A DNA stretch of 64,000 nucleotides. It comes from Corynebacterium sp. p3-SID1145. Its GTDB lineage: Bacteria; Actinomycetota; Actinomycetes; Mycobacteriales; Mycobacteriaceae. Positions within the stretch are counted from its first letter, which is position 1, and each line of letters opens with the position of its first letter. A model generated the notes under the pieces. It saw only the letters and a list, made by a program, of their open reading frames with translations, was not told the origin of the DNA and ran no database searches. The translations under genes were made by a program, and so were the position numbers. Of the stretch, positions 18,100-28,791 are shown in pieces. The stretch spans positions 186,001 through 250,000 of the forward strand of contig JALXXC010000001.1 of assembly GCA_025144245.1 (NCBI GenBank), given 5' to 3'.

Positions 18100-19383
18100 C
18101 TACCGGAGGAAGTCCGGGACGTCGAGGTCGTCATCGCCGCCGCGCGGCGCGTCCTCGTAACGGCGGGACGGGCGGTAGTCGCGTTCACGATCGCGCTCTT
18201 GGTTCGTGAACAGCCCCCCGCGGGACTCGTCGTAGCGGTGGCGCGGGGTGTATTCCTCCGGTGCCGCGGAGGGGGCGGTCTCCTCACGATCAACCGGCTC
18301 GAACAGGGAGCTGGAGGATGGTGCCGGGGTCGGGGTTTCGGCTGCCGCGGCCGGCTCGACCTGCACCTGCTGGGCCTCAGCCTGGCCTGCCGCCTGCTGT
18401 CCCTGATCCTGGCTGGGCGCCTGCGGACGGGCGTTGGCCTTCTCGTCGAAGCCGGTAGCAATGATGGTCACTCGGACTTCGTCGCCCAGGTTGTCGTCGA
18501 TGATGGTGCCGAAGATGATGTTCGCGTCCTCGTCGGCCTTCTCCTCCACGATGGAGGCGGCGTTGTTGACTTCCATCAGGCCGAGGTCGGAACCGCCGGC
18601 GACGGAGATGAGCACACCCTTGGCGCCCTCCATGGTGGTCTCCAGCAGCGGGGAGTTGATGGCCTGCTCGGTGGCGGCCATGACGCGGTTCTCGCCGCGG
18701 GCCGAGCCCACACCCATGAGCGCGGAGCCCGCATCCGCCATGACGGAGCGGACATCGGCGAAGTCGACGTTGATCATGCCCGGGATGGTGATTAGGTTGG
18801 TGATGCCCTGGACACCGTTGTAGAGCACCTCATCGGCGGCGCGGAACGCTTCCATCATGGACAGGTCGGCCTCGCCGAGCTGCAGCAGACGGTCGTTCGG
18901 GATAACGATGACGGTGTCGCAGACTTCCTTCAGCGCGTCGATACCCTCGAGCGCCTGACGGGTACGGCGCTTGCCCTCGAAGGAGAACGGGCGGGTGACC
19001 ACGCCGATGGTTAGGGCGCCCATCTTCTTGGCGATGCCGGCGACGACCGGTGCCGCGCCCGTACCCGTGCCGCCGCCCTCGCCGGCGGTGACGAAGACCA
19101 TGTCGGAGCCCTTGAGGGACTCCTCGATCTCCTGCTTGTGGTCCTCGGCAGAGGTGCGGCCCACCTCCGGGTTAGCGCCGGCACCAAGGCCGCGGGTCGC
19201 CTCGCGGCCGATGTCGAGCTTGGTGTCCGCGTCGGTGAACAGGAGTGCCTGGGAGTCGGTGTTTATGGCGACGAACTCGACACCCTTCAGCCCCTCTTCG
19301 ATCATGCGGTTCACTGCGTTGACACCACCGCCGCCGACACCGACAACGCGGATCATGGCGAGGTAGTTGCTAGGTGAGGTCAT
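18100..19383 (-). CDS. ftsZ: FtsZ, tubulin-like division GTPase
   Basis: A 427-aa GTPase that polymerises into the Z ring. The N-terminal [11 protein letters not shown] and tubulin signature [11 protein letters not shown] (about 105) bind GTP, and the T7 loop NVDFADVR follows. A variable Gln/Ala/Pro/Arg-rich linker (about 320-410) precedes the conserved C-terminal peptide [11 protein letters not shown], the SepF docking site. ATG 19383 was chosen; seven extra codons upstream are unlikely. A 202-bp gap to ftsQ holds its own promoter region. Confidence 0.98.
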   Translation of the reverse strand: MTSPSNYLAMIRVVGVGGGGVNAVNRMIEEGLKGVEFVAINTDSQALLFTDADTKLDIGREATRGLGAGANPEVGRTSAEDHKQEIEESLKGSDMVFVTAGEGGGTGTGAAPVVAGIAKKMGALTIGVVTRPFSFEGKRRTRQALEGIDALKEVCDTVIVIPNDRLLQLGEADLSMMEAFRAADEVLYNGVQGITNLITIPGMINVDFADVRSVMADAGSALMGVGSARGENRVMAATEQAINSPLLETTMEGAKGVLISVAGGSDLGLMEVNNAASIVEEKADEDANIIFGTIIDDNLGDEVRVTIIATGFDEKANARPQAPSQDQGQQAAGQAEAQQVQVEPAAAAETPTPAPSSSSLFEPVDREETAPSAAPEEYTPRHRYDESRGGLFTNQERDRERDYRPSRRYEDAPRGGDDDLDVPDFLR

Positions 19384-19585
19384 GGGTGTGTGCTCGCCTT
19401 TCAAATAACGGGGACGTGTGATTCAGAGACGCCTCCCATCATGACCAACTACGGCGGCATTTCGGCGAATTTTTTCGGCGTGTCGGCACCCTCAACCTCT
19501 ACTTTAGGGTTTATGACCTGGGGTTTTCCGGCCCCATGGACCTAAAGTACGAACCCCTCAGTCGGGGCACCACCGCGCCCGCCCG
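19384..19585 (-). promoter_or_regulatory. ftsQ-ftsZ intergenic region with likely ftsZ promoters
   Basis: 202 bp without a gene in an otherwise tightly packed cluster. On the minus strand it contains AT-rich tracts (CATAAACCCTAAAGTAG near 19505-19521 and AATTTTTTC-rich sequence near 19465) that could hold -10 elements, and a GAAAGGCGAG ribosome-site region before the ATG. Corynebacterial ftsZ is known to have promoters here; I cannot assign transcription starts. Confidence 0.5.
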
Positions 19586-20422
19586 CTATTTCACGGTGAC
19601 TTGGCGCGGATTGGTCACGTTGAATTCCTGGCCCTCGCGTTGCAGCACGGTGTCCACGGCGAGCGCCTTGTTCCCGTTGTCCTCGCTCGCACCCCAGATA
19701 ATGGTGCGGTCGTCTTTGAGGTGCAGGACGAATTCGTACTTGGATTTCGCCTCGATGGACTTCACGGCACCGCGGCCCGTTTCGCTGAGGGCCGCGGCGA
19801 TCTCCACGGCATCTTTGCGCACCGCATCGTCGGAGTCGACTGCCCCAGTGAGTTCAACGGTGTCCTCCGGCGGGGTGTCCACGGCGAATTCCTTGCCCTC
19901 GGGGTCGATCAAGTGCGTGCCGTCGGAGGCGTTCAGGAAGGCCACCGCGGTGTTCTCCTCCACCTTCAGCGTCACTGTGGATGGCCAGGAACGCGATGCC
20001 GTGGCCGATTTCACCCACGGCAAGGAGACCACATTGGAGGCGGTCTGGCGCATATCCACCTGCGCCAACGGCGTTCCTTCAGGAACTCCGGCGGCAGAGA
20101 TCACGTCCTCGGGCGCGAGGTGCTCGCTTCCCTCCACTTCGACGTTCTTCACCGCGAATAACGGCGTGAAATACGCCACCGCCCACAGCACCGCCAGAAC
20201 CAGCACCGCGATCGCGCCGCCGCCGAAGATCCGGCGCCACGGCAACGCACGCCGTCCACGCGCGGCGCGCGTGCGGCCGCGGTCTTTGCGGGTGCTTGAC
20301 CCCGTGTCGAGTTTCTCTCCCAGATCTCCCGACTGGATGGGGCGCCGGGCCCGGTCAGGCTGTTCTGGCTGGTCAGGCCGGTCCGGCTGGTCGCTGGGAG
20401 ATGGAGTCATAGAAGTGGACAT
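19586..20422 (-). CDS. ftsQ: FtsQ division protein (POTRA domain)
   Basis: About 278 aa from ATG 20422 (a second ATG at 20410 is possible). A Pro/Asp/Gln/Arg-rich cytoplasmic tail (about 1-60) is followed by one transmembrane helix (about 68-88), a POTRA domain beginning VKNVEVEGSEHL, and a beta domain. FtsQ bridges early and late divisome proteins. It follows the murC stop after four bases. Confidence 0.93.
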   Translation of the reverse strand: MSTSMTPSPSDQPDRPDQPEQPDRARRPIQSGDLGEKLDTGSSTRKDRGRTRAARGRRALPWRRIFGGGAIAVLVLAVLWAVAYFTPLFAVKNVEVEGSEHLAPEDVISAAGVPEGTPLAQVDMRQTASNVVSLPWVKSATASRSWPSTVTLKVEENTAVAFLNASDGTHLIDPEGKEFAVDTPPEDTVELTGAVDSDDAVRKDAVEIAAALSETGRGAVKSIEAKSKYEFVLHLKDDRTIIWGASEDNGNKALAVDTVLQREGQEFNVTNPRQVTVK

Positions 20423-20426
20423 GGCG

Positions 20427-21917
20427 CTAGTTCGCTTTCCCGGTGTTGGCAGCGGCGCCGGCCAGCTCATCGAGGATCGGGTCCGCGAGCATGGTGACAG
20501 TGCCAGCCCCCATGGTGATCACCACGTCGCCGGGGCGGGTGACGGCCGCGACGGACGCAGGTGCGCGGGAGAAGTCGGGTTCGTAGACCACCTCGGTTGA
20601 CTCAGCGATGTGCTGGGTGATGATCCGCGAATCCACGCCTTCAACGGGCGTTTCGCGGGCACCGAAGATGTCGAGAACCACGGCGGCGTCGGCAAGCGAA
20701 AGCGCGTCGGCGAATTCCTCCGAGAATGCCTGGGTGCGCGAGTACAGGTGCGGCTGGAAGCAGACGACGACGCGAGCACCGTTACCCTCGGACTCGACCT
20801 TGCCGCGCGCGGCGGAAAGCACCGCGTGGACCTCCGTCGGGTGGTGGGCGTAGTCGTCGTAGACGCGCGTGCCCTTCTGCTCCCCCGCCGTGATCTCTCC
20901 GCGCAACTCGAAGCGGCGGCGCACGCCGGTGAAACCGCTCAGGCCGTCAGCCAGCTTGCGCGGGTCCGCGCCGGCCACGGCGCACGACACGAGTGCGGCG
21001 GCGGAGTTGAGCACCATGTGGCGCCCCGGAACCGACAGGTGGTACGCCACTGTGCCCTCGTGGCCGGCGACGTTCAGCTCCACGGCGATCTCGGTGACAT
21101 GGCCCTCGACCGATTCTTCGGTGACCACGCCACCGGCGGGAATCTCCGGGTGGCGTGCAGCCGCCTCGGCGGTGCCGTAGCCCAGCACGTTGATGCCGCG
21201 TTCAGCCGCGCGGACTCCGCAGCGCACGGATGCCTCGTCGTCGAGGCACACGACGAGCGTGCCGTCCCCGGTGACGCGGTCGGCGAATTCGTCGAAGACT
21301 TGGTAGTAGCTTTCGGCGCTGCCGAAGTAGTCGAGGTGGTCCGGCTCGATGTTGGTGATCACCGCGACGGTCGGGCTGTAGCGCAGAAGCGACGCATCGG
21401 ACTCGTCAGCCTCGGCGACGAAGATGTGGCCGCTGCCGTGGTGCGCATTTGTGCCCGCACGGTTGAGCTGCCCACCGATGGCGAAGGAGGGGTCCTCCCC
21501 CGCGGCCTGCAGAGCGACGACTGCCATGGACGTCGTCGAGGTCTTGCCGTGCGTGCCCGCGAACAGGACCTGGGTGTAGCCCTCCATCAGCTCGCCCAGC
21601 AGATCCGAGCGGCGGATGACCGGGATGCCGCGCTCAGCGGCGGCGACGAGCTCGGGATTGTCTTTCGGGATCGCGGCGAAGCTCGTCACCACCACGGTGG
21701 GCGGCTCGCCGGCGAGATCGAGGTTCTCAGCCGCGTGGCCGACCGCGATCACCGCTCCCTGGCTGCGAAGAGTGCGCACCGGACGAGAATCCTTCACGTC
21801 GGAACCGGTGACCACAGCACCGCGGTCCAGAAGGATCCGGGCAACGCCGGACATTCCCGAGCCGCCGATGCCGATCAGGTGGACACGGGAGAGGTCGATG
21901 GGTGCCGCAGAAGTCAT
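20427..21917 (-). CDS. murC: UDP-N-acetylmuramate--L-alanine ligase
   Basis: A 496-aa Mur ligase adding the first amino acid to UDP-MurNAc in the cytoplasm. The N-terminal nucleotide fold has [11 protein letters not shown] (about 16-26), the ATP P-loop is GTHGKTST (about 120), and NIEPDHLDY and YAHHPTEV are family motifs. Its ATG overlaps the murG stop by 4 nt (ATGA), implying translational coupling. Confidence 0.97.
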   Translation of the reverse strand: MTSAAPIDLSRVHLIGIGGSGMSGVARILLDRGAVVTGSDVKDSRPVRTLRSQGAVIAVGHAAENLDLAGEPPTVVVTSFAAIPKDNPELVAAAERGIPVIRRSDLLGELMEGYTQVLFAGTHGKTSTTSMAVVALQAAGEDPSFAIGGQLNRAGTNAHHGSGHIFVAEADESDASLLRYSPTVAVITNIEPDHLDYFGSAESYYQVFDEFADRVTGDGTLVVCLDDEASVRCGVRAAERGINVLGYGTAEAAARHPEIPAGGVVTEESVEGHVTEIAVELNVAGHEGTVAYHLSVPGRHMVLNSAAALVSCAVAGADPRKLADGLSGFTGVRRRFELRGEITAGEQKGTRVYDDYAHHPTEVHAVLSAARGKVESEGNGARVVVCFQPHLYSRTQAFSEEFADALSLADAAVVLDIFGARETPVEGVDSRIITQHIAESTEVVYEPDFSRAPASVAAVTRPGDVVITMGAGTVTMLADPILDELAGAAANTGKAN

Positions 21918-22981
21918 GATGTCCTTTCGCCAATGATGCGCCGCGCGATTTCCTCCGCGGCGTTGCCCGCACCGGATCCGGCGAGCGCCGCGCGCATGCC
22001 GGCGGCGGATCCGTCAGGGCCGAGAATTCCGGTGACCGCCTCGACGAGGGCATCGGAGGTCAACGCGGCGTCGTCGATACGCACCGCGGCACCTTTGTCC
22101 ACCAGGTGGGCCGAGTTTAAGCCCTGCTCGCCGTTGCCGTGCGGCAGCGGAATGTAGATCGCCGGCACGCCCGCCGCGGAATTCTCCGCCACGGTCATGG
22201 CTCCGGAGCGGCACACCACCACGTCCGCCACGGCATACGCGGCTTCCATGTCGTCGATATAGGGAACGGCGGTGTAGTGCTCGCGCTTGGCCGGGGCGTC
22301 GTTCTTGCGGCCATACGCATGCAGCACCTGATAGCCCGCGGCCGTCAAATGGTCGACAGCACCTTCCAGTGCCGTGTTGATGCTGCGCGCACCCTGGGAC
22401 CCGCCGGTGACAAGTACCGTCGGGCGGTCCGGGTCCAAATTCCACGTCTTGTAGCCGCGTGCGGCCTTCACACCGTCATCGTCCACGCCGACGCCGGGGC
22501 GCACCGGGATCCCCAGAACCTCACCCGGCATACCGGAATTGGGCACCGCGTTGAATCCGGTGCCTCCCAGCTTCACTCCGAGTTTGTTGGCCATGCCGGC
22601 CAAAGCGTTGGTTTCCAGCACGTAGAACGGGATCCCGAGTGACTTCGCCGCCAGGTAGGCCGAGGCGGACACATATCCCCCGGTGCCGAAGACCGCATCC
22701 GCGGCCGTCTTCTTCAGCACCGCGCGGGTCTGACGCACAGAACGCGCCAGTTTCGCTGGGACACCGAGCAACTTCAACGGCTTCTTGCGCGGGATGGGCA
22801 CTGGCTCGATGAGCTCGAGTGGGAAGCCGCGGGCCGGAACGATCATTGTCTCCAGGCCTTTCTCGGTGCCGAGCGCAGTAACGTCTGCGCCGTGGGAGTC
22901 GCGCAAGACTTCCGCCACGGCCAGCGCCGGTTCGATATGGCCGGCAGTGCCTCCGCCGGCCACCACGATGCGTGCTGTCAC
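21914..22981 (-). CDS. murG: MurG, lipid I to lipid II N-acetylglucosaminyltransferase
   Basis: A 355-aa GT28 enzyme acting at the inner face of the membrane. [13 protein letters not shown] at the N-terminus and FGTGGYVSA in the middle of the first domain are conserved. [11 protein letters not shown] (about 195) and the donor-binding [10 protein letters not shown] (about 260) also match the family. It starts 20 bp after ftsW and overlaps murC. Confidence 0.96.
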   Translation of the reverse strand: MTARIVVAGGGTAGHIEPALAVAEVLRDSHGADVTALGTEKGLETMIVPARGFPLELIEPVPIPRKKPLKLLGVPAKLARSVRQTRAVLKKTAADAVFGTGGYVSASAYLAAKSLGIPFYVLETNALAGMANKLGVKLGGTGFNAVPNSGMPGEVLGIPVRPGVGVDDDGVKAARGYKTWNLDPDRPTVLVTGGSQGARSINTALEGAVDHLTAAGYQVLHAYGRKNDAPAKREHYTAVPYIDDMEAAYAVADVVVCRSGAMTVAENSAAGVPAIYIPLPHGNGEQGLNSAHLVDKGAAVRIDDAALTSDALVEAVTGILGPDGSAAGMRAALAGSGAGNAAEEIARRIIGERTS

Positions 22982-23001
22982 GGGTGAATCAACCGCCTTT
23001 T

Positions 23002-24651
23002 CTATCCGGCGCGGCGGGTGTCGTTGTTCCGGTGGTTCCGGGGATCCCTGTTCGCGCGTGCGTTATCGTATCGCGTCCGCTCCATGGGCCGGGCGCTGGT
23101 GCGTGCCCCACTGCGGCCAGATCCGCGCGCCACCCCGCGGGGCTGGACCTTCGCTCGGCCCCGGCCGCGTGCCTGTGCGCGCTCGGGTGCTTTCGCCGGG
23201 CCGTTCGTGTTCGATTCCGGCACCGGGCTGCGGCGTGCCGTGACGGGAGTCCCGTAACGCGTCGCCTGCTCCTTCTTCGCCGAGCGGCCGGTGCGGGGGC
23301 GCGGTTCGCTCGCACTCGGCTCGCGAAGGAAGAACATACGGTCGAACATCGGACGGCCGTAATTCTGCATCGCGGACACCGCGCCCGGCTCGTGGCGTGC
23401 CACGGAGGCGACCAAGCCCATCGCCCCGAGGGTGATCACGGCGGAGGTGCCGCCGGCGGAGATCATGGGCAGCTGGATACCGGTGACCGGCAGCAGGCCG
23501 ATGACGTAGCCGATGTTGATGAATGCCTGGGACACGATTCCGGTGGTGATCGACGCTGCCAGCAGCGCCTGGTACTGGTTCGCCGCGAGTCGCGCGGTGC
23601 GCAGGCCGAAGAACAGCAGCATGGTGAACAAAATGACAACCAACGCGCCGCCCCACAGGCCGAGCTCCTCGCCGATGACGGCGAAAATGAAGTCGTTCTT
23701 CGCCTCCGGCAGGTAGAACCACTTGGCGCGGGACTGGCCGAGGCCTACACCGAACAAGGAGCCGTCCGCCAGGGAGAGAAAGCCCTGGTAGGACTGGAAC
23801 GCCACGCCGCGGGTGTCCTCGAAGCGGCCGAAAAGCGCATCGAAATAAACATGGAAGCGCTGGGAACGGTAGCCGCCGGCCGCCATCACGCCCGCAAACA
23901 GCAGGAGACCGAAGCCGGCGACCACGCCGATGAGTTTCCAGGAGATTCCCGCGAAGATAAGAATGAAGGCGACGACGATGGACAAAGACACAGCCATGCC
24001 CAAGTCCCCCTGTGCGCCGATCAACAGGATGCAGAGTACGGCGACAACGGCGAACGGCACGTAACCGTTAGTCATTTCGAACATGCGGCGCGGGTCCTTG
24101 TTCGCCAGGATCGACGCACCCCACACACAGATGGCCACCCTGGCCACCTCAGACGGCTGCAGCTGGAAGCCGGCCACGTAGATCCATGACTGGGAGCCCA
24201 CTTCCTCGCGGCCTGTGCCGACACCGGGAATGAGCACCGCGATGAGCAGAAGAATCGCGATCACCATCAGGATCAGGGCGATGTTGCGCACCCGCTCAGG
24301 GGGTATCTGCAGCGCGAGCCAGAACATGAACAGACCCATCGCGACCACGATGACCTGCTTGAGCGGCTGCGCCCACACCGAGGAGTCGTTCAATGCGGAC
24401 CACGTCATCGAGGAGCTGGTCACCATGACCACGCCGAGCCCGGCGAGCACCAGCACGATGGTGCGCACCATCGTGTAGTCCAGCAGCGGCCGGGCATCCA
24501 TCCACGCGTTCATGCGCGCCAGTGCCCGAGCCATCCCGGAGGAGTACTGGCCCGAGGTCCGCTGGCGCGGCTGCGCGGGCCGCGGCGAGTTCTTCGCGTG
24601 CGGCTTACGGGGCTGTTGTGGCCGTGGTCGGCGCTGAGCTGCTGTGGTCAT
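23002..24651 (-). CDS. ftsW: FtsW, SEDS-family septal peptidoglycan glycosyltransferase
   Basis: A 549-aa membrane protein with about ten helices between residues 60 and 445. SEDS hallmarks include GSQSWIYVAGFQLQPSE, GLGQSRAKWFYLPEAKNDFIFAVIGEELG and LLPVTGIQLPMISAGG. It polymerises lipid II with the class B PBP FtsI encoded upstream. Both ends carry extended basic, Pro/Arg-rich cytoplasmic tails (about 1-45 and 450-549), longer than in E. coli and typical for Corynebacteriales. Confidence 0.95.
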   Translation of the reverse strand: MTTAAQRRPRPQQPRKPHAKNSPRPAQPRQRTSGQYSSGMARALARMNAWMDARPLLDYTMVRTIVLVLAGLGVVMVTSSSMTWSALNDSSVWAQPLKQVIVVAMGLFMFWLALQIPPERVRNIALILMVIAILLLIAVLIPGVGTGREEVGSQSWIYVAGFQLQPSEVARVAICVWGASILANKDPRRMFEMTNGYVPFAVVAVLCILLIGAQGDLGMAVSLSIVVAFILIFAGISWKLIGVVAGFGLLLFAGVMAAGGYRSQRFHVYFDALFGRFEDTRGVAFQSYQGFLSLADGSLFGVGLGQSRAKWFYLPEAKNDFIFAVIGEELGLWGGALVVILFTMLLFFGLRTARLAANQYQALLAASITTGIVSQAFINIGYVIGLLPVTGIQLPMISAGGTSAVITLGAMGLVASVARHEPGAVSAMQNYGRPMFDRMFFLREPSASEPRPRTGRSAKKEQATRYGTPVTARRSPVPESNTNGPAKAPERAQARGRGRAKVQPRGVARGSGRSGARTSARPMERTRYDNARANRDPRNHRNNDTRRAG

Positions 24652-24667
24652 CGTGTTTCACACTGCC

Positions 24668-26122
24668 TTAAGCGTCGTGTTTTCCGTCGAGGGCGCGCGC
24701 GGATTCAGCGAAGATATTTCCCCGCTCAGCCATTCCTGAGTACATGTCCAGGCTCGCGGCAGCTGGTGCGAGGATCACCGCATCGCCCGGTTGTGCATGC
24801 TGCGCGGCGAACTCGACGGCAGCGGCCATCGCGTCGTGCGGGTCGCTGCTCTCCGTCAGGAAGACTGGGCATCCGGGGGCATGCTTATCGACGGCGCGCG
24901 CGATCTTTTCCCTGTCCACCCCCAGCAGGGCGACCGCCCGGAAACGGTGGGCGTGCTCCGCGACGAGCTCGTCGACCTCGGCGCCTTTGAGCTGCCCTCC
25001 CGCGACCCAGACAATGCGCCCCTGGCCCGCCCCGCGCAGCGCGGAATCCGCCGCGTGCGGGTTGGTGGCCTTGGAGTTGTCCACCCAGCGCACTCCGCCC
25101 GCCTCGTGGACAACGGCGCCGCGGTGTCCGGAAACCCGGTAGGTGTGCAGCGCCTGGTCGATGTGCGCGGGCGAGACACCCTGCGTGACAGCCACGGCAG
25201 TGGCGGCGAGCGCGTCGAGCACACCCGCCTGCCCAGCCGGCTCGATGCCGACGATGGAGGTGATCTTCACCGGCTCCGCTTGATCACCAATGCGGCTGAC
25301 GATCATCCCGTCGACGACACCGACCTGGCCGGCGTACGGTTCACCGGCCGTGAACCCGATAACGGTTCCGCGGCCGGAGCGGCGGGCGTACTCGCGGACG
25401 TGGGCGTCGTCGACACCGGCCACGGCCACGGAGCTGGAGAAGACTTTGGCTTTCGCCGAGGCGTACGCATCGAAGGAGCCGTGCCAGTCGATGTGGTCCT
25501 CAGCGAGATTGAGCAGCACACCCGCGTTCGGGGTCAGTTCTTCCGACCAGTGCAGCTGAAAGCTGGAAAGCTCCGCGACGAGCACGTCGATGCGCTGCGG
25601 GGCGGTCAGGGCATCTGCGACAGAGACACCGATATTGCCGCACGCGGCTGCACGCTTGCCGGTGTAGGCGCTGCCCTCCTGCATCACTGCGGCGAGCATG
25701 CCGGTCGTCGTGGTCTTGCCGTTCGTGCCGGTGACCACCAGCCAATCGCGCGGCGGGCCGAAGACCCCAGCGCGGTCGAGGCGGTAGCACAATTCCACAT
25801 CGCCGATCACCTCGCAGCCCGCGCCGCTTGCCGCGGCGAGCAACGGGGAATCCGGCCGCCATCCCGGCGAAGTCACCACAACCGGATAGTCGCCGGCCGA
25901 CTGCGCTGCGGCCACCGTCGACAGGCCGCCGCGGTAGCGGGGCCCGGCGGCCTGCTCAACGGCAGCGAGCTTCTCGGCGTTGTCGTCGGCGACGGCGAAT
26001 TCCAGCTCTGTCTGCGCCAGAAGTTTGGCGGCCCCCAGACCGGAGACACCGGCACCCGCGACGAGCACGGGACCGGAGAGAGGAAGCACAGGTGAACCAG
26101 CAGACCTCAGCCGCTCCATCAT
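24668..26122 (-). CDS. murD: UDP-N-acetylmuramoylalanine--D-glutamate ligase
   Basis: About 484 aa from the ATG at 26122 (26119 is an equally good second ATG); it overlaps the mraY stop by 4 nt. The N-terminal domain has [15 protein letters not shown], the ATP-binding loop is [12 protein letters not shown] (about 130), and [11 protein letters not shown] and [14 protein letters not shown] are family motifs. It adds D-glutamate to UDP-MurNAc-L-Ala. Sixteen bases separate it from ftsW. Confidence 0.96.
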   Translation of the reverse strand: MMERLRSAGSPVLPLSGPVLVAGAGVSGLGAAKLLAQTELEFAVADDNAEKLAAVEQAAGPRYRGGLSTVAAAQSAGDYPVVVTSPGWRPDSPLLAAASGAGCEVIGDVELCYRLDRAGVFGPPRDWLVVTGTNGKTTTTGMLAAVMQEGSAYTGKRAAACGNIGVSVADALTAPQRIDVLVAELSSFQLHWSEELTPNAGVLLNLAEDHIDWHGSFDAYASAKAKVFSSSVAVAGVDDAHVREYARRSGRGTVIGFTAGEPYAGQVGVVDGMIVSRIGDQAEPVKITSIVGIEPAGQAGVLDALAATAVAVTQGVSPAHIDQALHTYRVSGHRGAVVHEAGGVRWVDNSKATNPHAADSALRGAGQGRIVWVAGGQLKGAEVDELVAEHAHRFRAVALLGVDREKIARAVDKHAPGCPVFLTESSDPHDAMAAAVEFAAQHAQPGDAVILAPAAASLDMYSGMAERGNIFAESARALDGKHDA

Positions 26123-27231
26123 GACAGGCTCACCCCGGCGGTGGAGAGCCATTCTGCGTAGAAGATGGCCAGGCCCAGCACGACCGAGATCGCGCAGATG
26201 ACCCAGAAGCGGACGACCACGGTAGTCTCAGCCCAGCCGCCGTTCTCGAAGTGGTGGTGGAACGGCGCCATGCGGAATACGCGCTTGCCGGTCGTCTTGA
26301 ACACTGCGACCTGGATGACCACGGATGCGGCCTCCATCACGAAGAGTGCTCCGATAACGACCATGAGCACCTCGGTGCGGCTGGAAATGGAGACTCCGGC
26401 GACCAGGCCGCCGAGCGCGAGGGAGCCAGTGTCTCCCATGAAGATCTTCGCCGGAGCGGCATTCCACCACAAAAAGCCGATGCACGCGCCGAGACCGGCG
26501 GAGCACAGCACAGCCAGGTCGAGCGGGTCGCGCACGTCATAACAGCCCGCGCCCGGCGCCTGCGCACAGGAATTGCGGAACTGCCAGAACGTGATCAAGG
26601 TGTAGCCGAACATCACCAGCGCGGTGGAGCCAGCGGCGAGGCCATCCAAGCCGTCGGTCAGGTTCACCGCGTTGGACCACGCGGCGATGACGAAGTACAC
26701 GAAGACGAGGAAGCAGATGGTGCCCAGCACGACTCCGCCTGCGGCGGCGTCGAACGTCTCGATGTCGCGGATGAAGCTCAGGTGAGTCGAGCCCGGCGTG
26801 AGCCCCGTGCGCTCGTTGGGGAACTGCAGGAGCAGGAAGCCGAAAATCAGCGAGACAGCGAGCTGGCCGACAAGCTTCGCGGTCTTGTTCAGGCCCAAGT
26901 TGCGGTTGAAGAAGAGCTTCAACCCGTCGTCGGCGAAACCGAGCAGGCCCAGGCACATCGTCAGCCCCAAAACGAGCAGGCCAGAGGCGGTGAAGCCGCC
27001 GTGGCCGGTAGCCATGCCCCAGAAACCCACGACCAGATAGGCGACGAGAATGCCCAGCAGGATGGCGATGCCGCCCATGGTGGGCGTGCCGCGCTTACGG
27101 ATATGCGATGCCGGGCCGTCCTCGCGGATCTCCTGCCCCTTGCCCGCAGTCGTGAAGTAGCGGATGAGGAGGGGCGTGGTGAAGATGGCGACGAGGAAGC
27201 TGATCGCTCCCGCCATAATGATCTGCGTCAT
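26119..27231 (-). CDS. mraY: MraY, phospho-MurNAc-pentapeptide transferase
   Basis: A 370-aa enzyme with about ten helices that links phospho-MurNAc-pentapeptide to undecaprenyl phosphate, giving lipid I. Catalytic and binding motifs are visible: [32 protein letters not shown] and the histidine cluster PFHHHFE. The [11 protein letters not shown] motif near the N-terminus is also conserved. Six bases separate it from murF. Confidence 0.97.
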   Translation of the reverse strand: MTQIIMAGAISFLVAIFTTPLLIRYFTTAGKGQEIREDGPASHIRKRGTPTMGGIAILLGILVAYLVVGFWGMATGHGGFTASGLLVLGLTMCLGLLGFADDGLKLFFNRNLGLNKTAKLVGQLAVSLIFGFLLLQFPNERTGLTPGSTHLSFIRDIETFDAAAGGVVLGTICFLVFVYFVIAAWSNAVNLTDGLDGLAAGSTALVMFGYTLITFWQFRNSCAQAPGAGCYDVRDPLDLAVLCSAGLGACIGFLWWNAAPAKIFMGDTGSLALGGLVAGVSISSRTEVLMVVIGALFVMEAASVVIQVAVFKTTGKRVFRMAPFHHHFENGGWAETTVVVRFWVICAISVVLGLAIFYAEWLSTAGVSLS

Positions 27232-27237
27232 GCTGGG

Positions 27238-28791
27238 CTACCTCGGGCCTTCCTGGTCAGTCTGCGTGGGATGGGGGTTCGGGGTCGCGGCGGCGAGCAG
27301 CGTCTCGGCCACCCGCCATAGTCCGACCGCGTTCGATGCCTTGACGAGCACCACGTCGCGGTCTGCACGGCTGCGCCAATTCTCCTCCCCAGGCGGGGCG
27401 GTGCGCACAATCTCGCCGACGATGTCCGCGGCATTGTCGACGCCGTCTGCGGTGTGGGTGGCGATCCCGCGCTCGGCGGCGCGTTCCGCCAGCACGCGGG
27501 TCTCCTCGCTGTCCCCCACCACAACGAGGTGCGTGACGCGGTAACGCGCCAGCTCGTCGCCGAGTGCCCGGTGCGCTTCGACAGAGTCGGAGCCGAGCTC
27601 CCCCATCTCGCCGAGCACGGCGATCGACCGCACACCTGGGCGCGCGGCGGCTGTGAAACCGAGTGCCGCGATGCCGGCGCGCATGGAGTCCGGGTTGGCG
27701 TTGTAGGCATCGTTGATCACCGTCAGGCCGTCGGTGCGGGTGTTCACGTCCATGCGGTTGACCGAAACGCTGTGCGCGTTCGACAAAGCGTCCGCCACAG
27801 TCGCCGCATCCAATCCTGCCTCGATGCCCACAGCGGCCGCCGCCAGAGCATTCGACACCTGGTGCGCGCCGAAGACTTTCAGGCCCACCCGCTGCGGGTC
27901 GCTTCCGGGGGAATGCATGGTGAAGGTGGCCCGGGCGACGTCGTCAAGCTCGATGTCCGTGGCGAAGTACTCGCCTCCGCCCTCTTTTGCGGAGAAGCGT
28001 ACGACGCGCCCCTTTGTGCGCGGCGCCATGCCGGCGACCAGGTCGTCGTCGGCGTTGAGGATGGCCACGCCGTCAGCCGGGAGAGCTTCAACCAGCTCGC
28101 CCTTCGCCTGGGCGATATTCTCGCGCGAACCGAATTCACCGAGATGGGCACTGCCGACGTTGAGCACCACACCGATGTGCGGCGGGGCGATGTTGGCCAG
28201 CTGGGCGATGTGCCCGATATTGCGGGCGGACATCTCCGCGACCAGGAAGTCTGTGTCTTCGGTGCAGCGCAGCACTGTGTACGGCAGGCCGATCTCGTTG
28301 TTGAAAGATCCTGGCGGAGCGACGGTCTCGCCGCCGCGCCCGAGAACATTCGCGATGAGATCCTTCGTCGACGTCTTGCCGGCGGACCCAGTCACGCCCG
28401 TGATGCGCAGGCCGTGCGTATCGACGAGTGTCCGTGCCACATGCGCCGCCAGTTTCGCCATTCCGGCGACGACGGCACGGGCAGAGCCGTCCGGGTCGCC
28501 CGCGGCGAGGTCAGAGTTGTCGCCCTCGATCTCTTCGACCGGGGGAAGAATGACTGCCGGCACGCCGACCTCGCGGGCGACCAGCGCGCCAACCGCTCCG
28601 CGCGCAATGGCGGATTCGGCGAAATCGTGCCCGTCGACGTTGCTGCCGGGCAGCGCGACGAACAGGCCGCCGGCGGTGATTTTCCGCGAGTCGAACTCGA
28701 CGTAGCTCGTCACCGTCGCATCAGCGTCGGCAGATTCGCTCAGCGTGCCACCGGTGACCTGCGCGATCTCCGCCAGTGTCATCGGAATCAT
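27238..28791 (-). CDS. murF: UDP-MurNAc-tripeptide--D-alanyl-D-alanine ligase
   Basis: A 517-aa Mur ligase completing the pentapeptide. The N-terminal domain contains VEFDSRKITAGGLFVALPG, the ATP loop is VTGSAGKTSTKDL (about 115), and VINDAYNANPDSMRA is the family's DNAYNANP motif. The ATG at 28791 overlaps the murE stop as ATGA. No ddl gene is present in this window. Confidence 0.97.
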   Translation of the reverse strand: MIPMTLAEIAQVTGGTLSESADADATVTSYVEFDSRKITAGGLFVALPGSNVDGHDFAESAIARGAVGALVAREVGVPAVILPPVEEIEGDNSDLAAGDPDGSARAVVAGMAKLAAHVARTLVDTHGLRITGVTGSAGKTSTKDLIANVLGRGGETVAPPGSFNNEIGLPYTVLRCTEDTDFLVAEMSARNIGHIAQLANIAPPHIGVVLNVGSAHLGEFGSRENIAQAKGELVEALPADGVAILNADDDLVAGMAPRTKGRVVRFSAKEGGGEYFATDIELDDVARATFTMHSPGSDPQRVGLKVFGAHQVSNALAAAAVGIEAGLDAATVADALSNAHSVSVNRMDVNTRTDGLTVINDAYNANPDSMRAGIAALGFTAAARPGVRSIAVLGEMGELGSDSVEAHRALGDELARYRVTHLVVVGDSEETRVLAERAAERGIATHTADGVDNAADIVGEIVRTAPPGEENWRSRADRDVVLVKASNAVGLWRVAETLLAAATPNPHPTQTDQEGPR